Below, piece by piece: positions 17,288 through 25,726 of a DNA stretch of 64,000 nt. The stretch comes from JAJKIP01 sp037200685. GTDB lineage: Bacteria > Bacteroidota > Bacteroidia > Chitinophagales > Chitinophagaceae. Position numbers and translations under genes: made by a program. The stretch's first letter is position 1; each line of letters begins with the position of its first letter. Under the pieces are notes generated by a model. That model saw only the letters and a list, made by a program, of their open reading frames with translations, did not search any database and was not told where the DNA came from. The stretch covers positions 620,001-684,000 of the forward strand of contig JBBCIG010000016.1 in the NCBI GenBank assembly GCA_037200685.1, written 5' to 3'.

Positions 17288-17322
17288 TTGCTCATTGCAT
17301 ATTGCTCATTGCTTATTGGCTC
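17288..17322 (+). repeat. Array of five 7-base units, TTGCTCA type
   Basis: Units in order: TTGCTCA, TTGCATA, TTGCTCA, TTGCTTA, TTGGCTC. These are the reverse complement of the CAATGAG-type units at 10184-10225, and here again they lie within 100 bases of a 75-bp repeat. Confidence 0.78.
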
Positions 17323-17430
17323 TCTTTTTCTCCTTTTACCTCTTAGCCGCAAAAATACTCCTTCAGCAAAAAGTCACCGCATAATTCCGGTGACTTATCT
17401 TTTTTTTTATTCCCAATTAAAAATGACTTA

Positions 17431-20400
17431 TCAACGTATCAGCGTAACTGTTCCTTTCTTTGAAATTTTTTTGCCATTTTCCGTTATTCCTTCCGCCATC
17501 CACATATAAACGCCAGTAGGTTGCTCAATACCTTTCGCTTTTCCATCCCAGCCTTGCAAAAGCGTAGTTGTAGAATAAACCATTTGCCCCCAGCGGTTAA
17601 ACACCCTGAAATAATTTAATTGCTTTATTCCAACCGGGAATGGTATAAAAAGATCATTCTTTCCATCATGATTCGGAGTAAACGCATTAGCGACATATAT
17701 ATCAGGGCCTTTATAAACTTTCACTGTTGCATAACCATCTCCCTGGCAACCTGCGCTAGTACTTACGCTAACATGGTAAAGCGTTACATCACCCGAAGCC
17801 CCGGCCGTAACAATTGGATTGGCGATATCAGTTTTACTTAATCCTGCCGCCGGCGTCCATGTATAAATTGTTCCCGTAGATATTGCTTGTAATTGAAACT
17901 GTGCACCTGCTGCTACAACTGTATCTGCCGGTGAAGTAATTACTTTGATCGGGGCGGTTACATTTACCAACACATCGTCCGTTACTAACGAAGGACAACC
18001 ATTTGCGCCAATCACACTCAACTTATATGTAATTGTTTTATCCGGCCTTATTACTTGTGGATTGTTACTATTTATATTACTAAGATAGGTCGATGGCGTC
18101 CATGTGTAAGTTAAACCTCCTGATCCCTGCAATTGATAATCCTGTCCAAAACAAATGTCACCATTAATTCCAGCGTTTGGTATGGGAGCAGGCATGATGG
18201 TCACAATAACATCGGCAGTGGCGGAGCAATTTCCTAATGTAGCAACAACAGTATAAGTAGTAGTTGCAGCCGGGGAAACAACAGGATCGTGGACAGCGAC
18301 ATTTAAAAGCCCGGTTGGTGATGACCAGGAATAAACAGTCGCATTACTCACCGCCTGCAATTGCACATTACTGCCTTCGCAAACAGGCGCAGGATTTGTT
18401 GTTGTTAACGTAAGATTATTTGTTACACCAACAATAATATTAGAAATGACGAATGTACAGCCATTAGCATCCTTTATTGATACCACATAATTTCCATTCT
18501 TTACATTTAAAATATTTGAAACCTGGAAATTTATTCCATCAACGGAATACTGGTAAGCCCCTGACCCACCGGTTGCTGCTATTTGTATCGTTCCATCATT
18601 CCCCCCGCTGCACGTAGCATTGGATGTAGCAACAACAGTTGCATTTAATGCGGTCGGCTGCGTTATTATAATATTATTAAGTTGACTAGAACAACCATTC
18701 GCATCTTTTACATATGCAGTATATGTTCCCTGCGGTACGGTAAATATATTGGAGGATTGATAATTTATATTATTTAAAGAATAAGTATAGGGCGTTGTGC
18801 CGCCCGTTGCGTTAATAGTAATCGTTCCATCATTACCACCATTACATTTTACATGCTGAACTATGGGAGGAGCAGTAGCTAATGCACCCGGCTGGGTAAT
18901 AGTCACAGGAATCGCCGGGGATATACAGCCAAATGCATCGGTAATTGTTATGTTATGGTCACCGGCAGCAACGCCATTAAAAATATTTGAGGGTTGATTA
19001 GCCCCGCCATTTAATGAATATAAATAAGGGCCGCTGCCATTACCTGGTGTCACTTCAATAGTTCCATTAGCTATACCGTTGCATAAAGCAGCGGTAGGAA
19101 TAGCTGCACCCGCCAGTGTTGTTCCTGCGGGAACAACAGCAGGAATATTCGCAGAAGTACATCCTGCCACATTGCGGATGACGACAGTATGATTCCCCGC
19201 ACTCACACCAGTGAACACATCTGATGGTTGAAATGCACCGCCATCCAGAGAATATTGGAATGGCCCTGTAAATGCTGCGCCGGGAGTTACTTTAACAGAT
19301 CCATTATTAATTCCCACACAAGCAGTGGGAAAAGAAATTGCGGTGCCCGTTAAAGTTGGTCCCGCAGAAACAGTAACGGGAATATTGCCTGATGAACAAC
19401 CGCTGTTATCAAAAAATATTACGGAATAAGTATTGGCGGTCAAATTTGAAAAAGTACCAGAGCTTTGGACTGGCCCACCATTTAATGAAAACCTGTATGG
19501 TGCGGTTCCATTATTTGGCACAAGAGTGACTTGTCCATCATTACCGCCACTGCAGGATGTAAATTTGATAGTAATAGCTGCCGTGAATCCAGGTGCAGGA
19601 ACAGTTACCGATGTGGATGTGGTAATACAACCTCCCGCATCTTTTACAACAAATGAATGTGGACCGGATAAAACGCCTGTAAATATATTCGACGATTGAA
19701 AAGTTCCTGCATCCAATGAATATTGATAAGGAGCCATTCCATTACTGGCAGTGATCGTAATCGTTCCATCGCTTGCACCATTACAGGTAGCAGGTATTGT
19801 GGTTGCTGTTGCCTGCGCACCCGTGCCTACAGCTACATTAACAGGAATACCATTGGAGAGACAAACCCCGGCTTCACGAATGATAATTGTATAGTTAGCC
19901 GGCGCAAGACCATTGAATGTACTGGCCGTTTGCCAATTCGTTCCATTATTAATAGAATATTCGTAAGGTCCTGATCCACCTGCTGGTATTACTGTAACAG
20001 TACCATTACTGGCGCCACTACAGGAAGCAGGTGTGGAAGTTGCAGTGCCCGCCAATGTTGATGTTCCGATTGCAACAGTCGCCTGTGCGAAGATTACCTG
20101 GCAGCCTGCATTATCACGGGCACTCATAAAATAAGTACCCGGCGCAAGCCCTGAAAAAACATTGGTAGGTATATATGCCCCACCATTAATTGAATAACCA
20201 ACAGGCGGCGTTCCATTAGGTACATTTACAGTAATGGATCCATTCGTAGCTCCCGGGCAACTTGTATTTGTGATTGTAAAACCTATATCTAGTATTCCAT
20301 TACTTGTAATAACAACCGGTACTGTACTTGCACAACCGCCCGCATCAGTAACCGATACCGAATAGCTACCCGCCGTCAACCTGTTAAAGAAATTATTTCC

Positions 20401-21624
20401 TGTTTGGCTGATGCCGCCCGGATTTAAAATATAAGAATAAGGAGTATTGCCTACGCCTGTTGGAACATTAATCGTAGCAGTGCCAGTGCCCGTGATACCA
20501 CAACTGGATGGTGTAACAGCAGCGGTCGCATTCAGTTCTGTTGTTCTGTTTACCGTAATCGTATCTGCATTTTCTAAGATCTTCGTCGGATCCTCACAGG
20601 AAGAATAGCTCGTTCTAATAACATATTGCGCATTCGTCACGGTTTGGCAAAAGTTCGGGAAAGTAACATCGAGTAAACCAGCCGTTGTTGTTATTGTATC
20701 TCCTGTTGAGATCAGCGTGCCGGCCATATCATATACTTTGCAATTAAGAAACCGGGAAACGTCACCGGATGGTGTAAAGCGCCATGCTTCGTTTGTCGCT
20801 GACCATTGCACATTGGCGCCTCTTCCCGGAGCTTCCAATCCTTTCTTATCCGGCGTACCAACTGCATAATTTTGTATCCCTACTATTGCTAAACCATTGT
20901 TCGAACTATTGCAGGGAGGCTTGCTCTCGATAAAAATATCTATCAACCCGGTGCTCTCATGTAAAACTATCTCGCTGGTCATACGGGAAGTTGCACAGCC
21001 GAACAAAGGAACCTTTGAAAAACTGATGACAAAGCTTCTCCAGGGAGCTGTACCTTCTACCCGTGCTTCTATTTTATAATTAGGATCTGTGGTCTGCGGA
21101 AAAATGTCACAAAAAACGCCAAAGATCCCTGCTTTGGGTAATCTTATATCAGCAGATTGCTGCACACAAGATCCCGCCGCTGCTTGAAGGCCGGTACCTT
21201 CAAAAGGAAGCCTGACATTTGGAGCCAACGCATAGTTTGCCCCTTTTAATGCATTGGAAATATCAAATGTCACAGACCCATTCGTACTGACCACTAATTT
21301 ATCAAACAAAGAATCATAAAAACAAAATGAGAATGGAAGTTGTGTTACATCAAAATATTTATCATCCTGGTTAGCAAGGCAGGGATAGATCACGGCAGGC
21401 GCAGCAGATACATAAGGGAAAGGGGTATAAGCGATCTTATTGACCGCATAATTACTCGTCGACTTAAGATGCGGTACTTTAAAATTTTGTGTTATACAAT
21501 TTTTATTACAAGACAGATTGATTACCGTTCCATTGATCCCGGTATTAAATCCATTTTGCGCCGAAAGGCCTGAATGCAAAAAGACCAGGCCTATAACTAT
21601 GCCCGTCAACTTAAACTTTCTCAT
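17431..21624 (-). CDS. Giant T9SS-secreted adhesin-like protein with nine SprB-type repeats
   Basis: A 1397-residue surface protein. After the signal peptide (MRKFKLTGIVIGLVFLHSGL, cut near SAQ) comes an N-terminal region of about 340 residues that may be a lectin-like domain. About residues 365-1065 hold nine tandem units of about 78 residues, each with C-x-G-x-x-(D/N)-G-T, then Y-x-Y-S-(L/I)-(D/N)-x-G, then a closing DxxGC. These match the SprB repeat. Three PKD- or Ig-like units follow. The C-terminus (NAFTPNHDGKNDLF, VFNRWGQMVY, QPTGVYMWM, KKGTVTLIR) is the type B T9SS sorting domain. SprB itself is a gliding adhesin in Flavobacterium; a role in gliding or attachment here is inference. 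Two Cys per repeat could form disulfides. Confidence 0.9.
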   Translation of the reverse strand: MRKFKLTGIVIGLVFLHSGLSAQNGFNTGINGTVINLSCNKNCITQNFKVPHLKSTSNYAVNKIAYTPFPYVSAAPAVIYPCLANQDDKYFDVTQLPFSFCFYDSLFDKLVVSTNGSVTFDISNALKGANYALAPNVRLPFEGTGLQAAAGSCVQQSADIRLPKAGIFGVFCDIFPQTTDPNYKIEARVEGTAPWRSFVISFSKVPLFGCATSRMTSEIVLHESTGLIDIFIESKPPCNSSNNGLAIVGIQNYAVGTPDKKGLEAPGRGANVQWSATNEAWRFTPSGDVSRFLNCKVYDMAGTLISTGDTITTTAGLLDVTFPNFCQTVTNAQYVIRTSYSSCEDPTKILENADTITVNRTTELNATAAVTPSSCGITGTGTATINVPTGVGNTPYSYILNPGGISQTGNNFFNRLTAGSYSVSVTDAGGCASTVPVVITSNGILDIGFTITNTSCPGATNGSITVNVPNGTPPVGYSINGGAYIPTNVFSGLAPGTYFMSARDNAGCQVIFAQATVAIGTSTLAGTATSTPASCSGASNGTVTVIPAGGSGPYEYSINNGTNWQTASTFNGLAPANYTIIIREAGVCLSNGIPVNVAVGTGAQATATTIPATCNGASDGTITITASNGMAPYQYSLDAGTFQSSNIFTGVLSGPHSFVVKDAGGCITTSTSVTVPAPGFTAAITIKFTSCSGGNDGQVTLVPNNGTAPYRFSLNGGPVQSSGTFSNLTANTYSVIFFDNSGCSSGNIPVTVSAGPTLTGTAISFPTACVGINNGSVKVTPGAAFTGPFQYSLDGGAFQPSDVFTGVSAGNHTVVIRNVAGCTSANIPAVVPAGTTLAGAAIPTAALCNGIANGTIEVTPGNGSGPYLYSLNGGANQPSNIFNGVAAGDHNITITDAFGCISPAIPVTITQPGALATAPPIVQHVKCNGGNDGTITINATGGTTPYTYSLNNINYQSSNIFTVPQGTYTAYVKDANGCSSQLNNIIITQPTALNATVVATSNATCSGGNDGTIQIAATGGSGAYQYSVDGINFQVSNILNVKNGNYVVSIKDANGCTFVISNIIVGVTNNLTLTTTNPAPVCEGSNVQLQAVSNATVYSWSSPTGLLNVAVHDPVVSPAATTTYTVVATLGNCSATADVIVTIMPAPIPNAGINGDICFGQDYQLQGSGGLTYTWTPSTYLSNINSNNPQVIRPDKTITYKLSVIGANGCPSLVTDDVLVNVTAPIKVITSPADTVVAAGAQFQLQAISTGTIYTWTPAAGLSKTDIANPIVTAGASGDVTLYHVSVSTSAGCQGDGYATVKVYKGPDIYVANAFTPNHDGKNDLFIPFPVGIKQLNYFRVFNRWGQMVYSTTTLLQGWDGKAKGIEQPTGVYMWMAEGITENGKKISKKGTVTLIR

Positions 21625-21713
21625 GCAGTGTGGTTAGCTAATAATCAGAGGGACAAGTTAACTAAAAAACGGTTTGGATAATGGCGGGGTGAGAGATAAA
21701 AATAATAGGATAT

Positions 21714-23960
21714 TTACTGTACATCCTCGGTGTCATACCGTTCTACTGATTCAATCCCGGGAAGACTTTTTAATCGTTGTACCAGGTCATCTAGTTCTTC
21801 CTTATCGTGGACGAATATTTTTATATTTCCTTCAAACACACCTTCTTTTGCTTCCACGCTTAAGGCACTGATATTTATTTTCATTTCACCGGAAACAAGA
21901 TTGGTAATCTTATGAATAACACCCACATCATCCATACCGATAATGCGTAACCCGGTAAGAAATGATATTTCTTTATTCTTGGCCCATTTTGTTTTTACAA
22001 CCCTGTGCCCATAATTGGCCAACAGCTTCGCAGCATTGGGACAGTTAGTCCTGTGAATGGTCAACCCTTTACCAGTAGTAACAAAGCCAAATACATCATC
22101 CCCGGGAATAGGCTTACAACAATTCGCTAAATTATAAACGATCTTATCACTGCTCTCCCCGAAAATAATAAGCTCCGCATCTTTTCTTGCAATGGATTGC
22201 TGGTGTGGAATGATATCCTGTTTGAATTCCTGTACTGTTTTAACAGGCTTCGGCGCTTCTATTTTTTCACCAAGTACCTTAAATTCTTTCAGGTCTTTCA
22301 GGTCGATATTTTTCACCGCTACCTGGTAAAAAAGATCCAATTGGGAAGGAAGTTTATACCATTGCACCAACTCTTCGATGTTCTGATGATTTAACGGAAC
22401 GCCCATTCCTTCCAGCTTTCTTTGCACGGTATACTTACCTTCATCAGCGATCTTTCTTTTTTCTTCTTTCAGTGCATCTTTTACTCTTCCTTTCGCCTTG
22501 GCAGTAACGACAAAACCCAACCAGTCTTCCGATGGCTTTTGTTTATTACTTGTAATAATTTCTATCTGGTCGCCGCTTCTTAATTTATGACTGATGGGGA
22601 CCAATTTGTGGTTCACTTTAGCTCCAATCGTTTTTGTGCCAATAGCGCTGTGAATGGAAAATGCAAAGTCAAGCGCAGTAGAACCAGTAGGTAACATCTT
22701 CACATCGCCTTTCGGTGTGTACACATAAATTTCTTCCGCGAGAAAACTGGTTTTAAAATCCTGCAGGAAATCAATACTGTCCGTATCCTGGTTGCTGATC
22801 ACTTCCCTTATCTGTTGAAACCATTTATCGAAACGGCTTTCATCGGCAGTGCCTTCTTTATATTTCCAATGGGCTGCTAACCCTTTCTCCGCAATTTCAT
22901 TCATGCGTTTCGTACGCACCTGCACTTCCACCCATTTTCCCTGCGGGCCCATCACCGTGGTGTGTAATGCTTCATACCCATTCGCTTTGGGATTGCTCAA
23001 CCAGTCCCTTAATCTTTCGGGAGATGGATTGTATTCACCCGTGATAATAGAATATACTTTCCAGCAATCTTCTTTTTCCCTTTCCTGTGGTGAATCAAGA
23101 ATAACACGGATAGCAAACAAATCATACACTTCTTCAAAATCCACTCCTTTCTTTTTCATTTTATTAGAAATGGAGTGAATGCTTTTCGGACGGCCGTATA
23201 TTTCAAAGTTGAGCTGTGCTTTTTCCAGCTTTTCTTTAATAGGCCTGATAAACTCGTTAATATATTTGGAACGTTCTCTTTTTGTTTCCGCTAATTTTTG
23301 TGCAATTTCTTTATAGGCTTCCGGTTCCATGTATTTCATGGCCAGATCTTCCATTTCTGTTTTGATATTATACAACCCCATGCGATGGGCAAGCGGCGCA
23401 TACACGTACACCGTTTCTGAGGCGATCTTCAATTGTTTTTCCCTTTTCATGCTTTCCAGTGTACGCATGTTATGCAACCGGTCTGCAAGCTTGATTAAGA
23501 TAACCCGTGGATCATCAGTAAGCGTCAGTAATATTTTTTTAAAATTCTCGGCCTGTGCGGAAGCATTTACATCAATAACATTGGAGATTTTAGTAAGGCC
23601 ATCCACAATTCTCGCTATTTCCTGGCCAAATTCCCTTTCTACATCTTCCAGGGAAATATCAGTGTCTTCTACTGTATCATGCATTAATGAACAGATAGTG
23701 GAACGAACGCCCAGCCCAATTTCTTCCACGCAAATTTTTGCAACGGCCAATGGATGTAATATATAAGGCTCACCACTTTTACGGCGCATCGTTTTATGCG
23801 CATCCGCCGCCATTTCAAATGCACGACGAAGCAAATCCTTATCACCCGGCTTTAACTTGGATTTTAGCGAACGCAACAGGGAACGGTATTCCCTCAGGAT
23901 CAGTTTTCGCTCCTGCTCTTCATTGAGGTTATATTTTGGGGCCTGCGCAACAGTTTCCAT
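21714..23960 (-). CDS. Bifunctional (p)ppGpp synthetase/hydrolase, RelA/SpoT family
   Basis: Makes and degrades the alarmone (p)ppGpp in the stringent response. The 748 residues hold the HD hydrolase domain (RKSGEPYILHPLAVAKIC; LMHDTVEDT near residue 93; KLADRLHNMRTL), the synthetase domain (YGRPKSIHSISNKMKKKG, FAIRVILDS, YEALHTTVMGPQGKWVEVQ), a TGS domain near 415 (VYTPKGDVKMLPTGSTALDF), and a C-terminal ACT domain. The intact HD motif argues for a hydrolase-competent, SpoT-like enzyme. A TAAATTCG box at 23969-23976 on the reverse strand lies only nine bases before the ATG, so a nearly leaderless transcript is possible. Confidence 0.96.
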   Translation of the reverse strand: METVAQAPKYNLNEEQERKLILREYRSLLRSLKSKLKPGDKDLLRRAFEMAADAHKTMRRKSGEPYILHPLAVAKICVEEIGLGVRSTICSLMHDTVEDTDISLEDVEREFGQEIARIVDGLTKISNVIDVNASAQAENFKKILLTLTDDPRVILIKLADRLHNMRTLESMKREKQLKIASETVYVYAPLAHRMGLYNIKTEMEDLAMKYMEPEAYKEIAQKLAETKRERSKYINEFIRPIKEKLEKAQLNFEIYGRPKSIHSISNKMKKKGVDFEEVYDLFAIRVILDSPQEREKEDCWKVYSIITGEYNPSPERLRDWLSNPKANGYEALHTTVMGPQGKWVEVQVRTKRMNEIAEKGLAAHWKYKEGTADESRFDKWFQQIREVISNQDTDSIDFLQDFKTSFLAEEIYVYTPKGDVKMLPTGSTALDFAFSIHSAIGTKTIGAKVNHKLVPISHKLRSGDQIEIITSNKQKPSEDWLGFVVTAKAKGRVKDALKEEKRKIADEGKYTVQRKLEGMGVPLNHQNIEELVQWYKLPSQLDLFYQVAVKNIDLKDLKEFKVLGEKIEAPKPVKTVQEFKQDIIPHQQSIARKDAELIIFGESSDKIVYNLANCCKPIPGDDVFGFVTTGKGLTIHRTNCPNAAKLLANYGHRVVKTKWAKNKEISFLTGLRIIGMDDVGVIHKITNLVSGEMKINISALSVEAKEGVFEGNIKIFVHDKEELDDLVQRLKSLPGIESVERYDTEDVQ

Positions 23961-24011
23961 TGTGTCTACGAATTTACGAAAAACCTGCCGCTTCCTTTGT
24001 GTGAAATGCAG

Positions 24012-24019
24012 TACATTTG
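24012..24019 (+). promoter_or_regulatory. Promoter -7 box TACATTTG, upstream of tRNA-Leu
   Basis: A perfect TAnnTTTG box on the forward strand, 100 bases before the tRNA. If used, the primary transcript would carry the 9-base array at 24044-24115 as its 5' leader. Confidence 0.5.
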
Positions 24020-24043
24020 CAGCCCGATTTGATGGTCATATAT

Positions 24044-24115
24044 GTCAAAAAAGTCAAAAGGGACAAATGCTGTTTCTTATTTGACTTTTCTGACCAATTT
24101 GACCTATTTGACTTA
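24044..24115 (+). repeat. Inverted array of eight 9-base units (GTCAAA / TTTGAC)
   Basis: Units in order: GTCAAAAAA, GTCAAAAGG, GACAAATGC, TGTTTCTTA, TTTGACTTT, TCTGACCAA, TTTGACCTA, TTTGACTTA. The first three carry GTCAAA and the last four its reverse complement TTTGAC, so the array can fold on itself. It ends three bases before the tRNA. Confidence 0.78.
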
Positions 24116-24118
24116 CAA

Positions 24119-24200
24119 CCGGATGTGGTGAAATTGGTAGACACGTCAGACTTAGGATCTGATGCCGTAAGGTATGGGGGTTCGAGTCCCTTCATCCGGA
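24119..24200 (+). tRNA. tRNA-Leu, anticodon UAG
   Basis: The 7-base acceptor arms CCGGATG (24119-24125) and CATCCGG (24193-24199) pair fully, with A as discriminator. The D arm holds AAATTGGTAGACAC, the anticodon stem is TCAGA/TCTGA with loop CTTAGGA, giving anticodon TAG (reads CUA and other CUN codons). A variable arm with GCCGTAAGGT is present as in class II tRNAs, and the T arm reads GGGGGTTCGAGTCCCTT. CCA is not encoded. Confidence 0.95.
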
Positions 24201-24209
24201 CAAATTGAG

Positions 24210-24309
24210 TTTCTTGTTTCTGGTTTCTGGTTCAAGGTTTGATTGCGCAAATAAGTCAATCATCCGCATGGCACGAAACCAGGAACCGGAAATTTGAAAC
24301 CTGAAACAA
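24210..24309 (+). repeat. Inverted pair of 7-base arrays between tRNA-Leu and tig
   Basis: Left arm: TTTCTTG, TTTCTGG, TTTCTGG, TTCAAGG, TTTGATT (24210-24244). Right arm: GAAACCA, GGAACCG, GAAATTT, GAAACCT, GAAACAA (24275-24309). The right units are the reverse complement of the left ones in another phase. The right arm ends five bases before the tig ATG, so a fold across the arms would hide the start region. Confidence 0.78.
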
Positions 24310-24314
24310 AAAAT

Positions 24315-25718
24315 ATGGCAACAATTACCAAAGAAAATATCGGCTTACTCCACGAAAAGCTGATCGTGAAACTGGAAAAGACGGATTACCTCCCTCCTTT
24401 TGAAAAAGCTTTAAAAGAATATAGCAAGAAAGCCAATATGCCGGGCTTCCGTAAAGGAATGGTACCGGCTGGCCTTATTAAAAAAATGTATGGCCCTTCG
24501 CTGTTCACGGATGAAGTGTTGCGTTCTGTTGACCGTGAGTTGATCAGTTATTTACAAAATGATAAACTGGAAATTTTCGCCCAGCCTTTACCGCTGGAAG
24601 CAGATATCCGTCAACTGGATGTAAATAATCCCGCTGATTACACTTTTCATTTTGAAGTGGGGATGAAACCCGAGTTTGATTTACCTGATTTAGCCACAGC
24701 GCCTGTTACAAGATATAATGTCACTGTAACAGATGATATGATCAATAAAGAGATCCTTCGTCTGCAGAACAGGTATGGTAATATGAAAGACCAGGAAACC
24801 GTGGGATCGGAAGAAGATGTATTGAATGTACATTTTTCTGAAGTGGATGAAAACGCAGGTGAAATAGAAGATGGAATAAAAAAAGACAATTCATTACTGG
24901 TAAAATATTTTAAAGAAGATTTTCGCAGCAACCTGATAGGTAAAGTGGTGAACGATTTTGTAGTAGTGCAATTAGATAAAGCCTTTGATGAAAAAGAACT
25001 GGAATTTATCATCAGCGATCTTGGCCTGGATAAAGATGATCCTGCCGCTGCGCAAAAGCATTTCAAAATACAGATCACTAAAATTGGTTTGTTAGAGAAA
25101 AAAGAATTGAATGAAGAATTCTTTACTCAATTATACCCCGGCCAGGAAGTGAAATCGGAAGCTGATTTCCGCAATAAGATCAAAGAAGAAATAGGCGTTT
25201 ACTGGAAAAATCAAGCAAGGAACCAGATCCATGACCAACTTTTTCATTACCTGACAGACAGTACCGTGATAAAATTCCCGGAAAGCTTTTTGAAAAAATG
25301 GATGAAGACGCAAGGTGACCCTTCGACTGACGCTCAGGGCACAAAGTCTGATGAACAGGTAGAAACTGAATTCCCTACATTCCTCAATCAATTGAAATGG
25401 ACACTTGTCTCTGATAAAATTGTAAAGAATAATGGTGTAGAAGTAAACCCTGATGAGATCAGGAATTTTGCGAAGCAACAATTATTCGGTTATATGGGCG
25501 GCAACCTCGGCCCTGATGCGGAAAATCAACCGTGGGTAAATGACTATCTCGATAAAATGATGAAAGACCGGAAGTTTATTGAAGATGCTTATACCCGCAT
25601 ACAAACACAGAAAATGTTTGAATGGGCTGAAACGCAACTCAATCCTACCGATAAAGAAATAAGCGCTGAAGATTTTACTAAGATGGTGGAAGAACATCAA
25701 CACCATCATCATCATTGA
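24315..25718 (+). CDS. tig: Trigger factor, ribosome-bound chaperone
   Basis: Binds ribosomal protein L23 at the exit tunnel and shields nascent chains. The ribosome-binding signature is present in NMPGFRKGMVPAGLIKKMYG near residues 38-57. The central region at about 150-250 is acidic and diverged from the usual FKBP-type domain, as in other Bacteroidota. The C-terminal domain ends in a His-rich tail (EEHQHHHHH). The ATG at 24315 is preferred over an upstream in-frame TTG at 24294 inside the repeat array. Oddity: residues about 334-342 (GDPSTDAQG) are encoded by a palindromic sequence. It converges on the VWA gene, eight bases away. Confidence 0.95.
   Translation: MATITKENIGLLHEKLIVKLEKTDYLPPFEKALKEYSKKANMPGFRKGMVPAGLIKKMYGPSLFTDEVLRSVDRELISYLQNDKLEIFAQPLPLEADIRQLDVNNPADYTFHFEVGMKPEFDLPDLATAPVTRYNVTVTDDMINKEILRLQNRYGNMKDQETVGSEEDVLNVHFSEVDENAGEIEDGIKKDNSLLVKYFKEDFRSNLIGKVVNDFVVVQLDKAFDEKELEFIISDLGLDKDDPAAAQKHFKIQITKIGLLEKKELNEEFFTQLYPGQEVKSEADFRNKIKEEIGVYWKNQARNQIHDQLFHYLTDSTVIKFPESFLKKWMKTQGDPSTDAQGTKSDEQVETEFPTFLNQLKWTLVSDKIVKNNGVEVNPDEIRNFAKQQLFGYMGGNLGPDAENQPWVNDYLDKMMKDRKFIEDAYTRIQTQKMFEWAETQLNPTDKEISAEDFTKMVEEHQHHHHH
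25315..25342. repeat. Palindromic element inside the tig reading frame
   Basis: The left part GTGACCCTTCGACTG and the right part CGCTCAGGGCAC form an imperfect inverted repeat. It keeps the frame open and encodes PSTDAQG-type residues between two conserved-looking stretches of tig. It resembles intergenic palindromes of the form CCCTTCGAC...GCTCAGGG known from many Bacteroidota; that comparison is from memory. Confidence 0.55.
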
Positions 25719-25726
25719 TCGTAAGA

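Larger units (their letters stand above)
17072..17430. other. Repeat-bearing gap between purA and a T9SS protein gene
   Basis: Holds repeat copy D at 17182-17257 and an array of 7-base units at 17288-17322. A 112-codon forward frame at 17171-17509 is made of these repeats and of antisense to the downstream gene, and is not called. No terminator with a good T-run was seen for the gene ending at 17431. Confidence 0.65.

Noticed and set aside
10184..24309. Short tandem arrays as CRISPR
   Set aside because: Units are 7-9 bases, adjoin without spacers, and no cas genes are present.
25693..25718. His-rich end of trigger factor as a cloning-tag artefact
   Set aside because: The tail follows continuous trigger factor sequence with normal codon use and is flanked by native DNA; His- or acid-rich ends occur naturally in this family.
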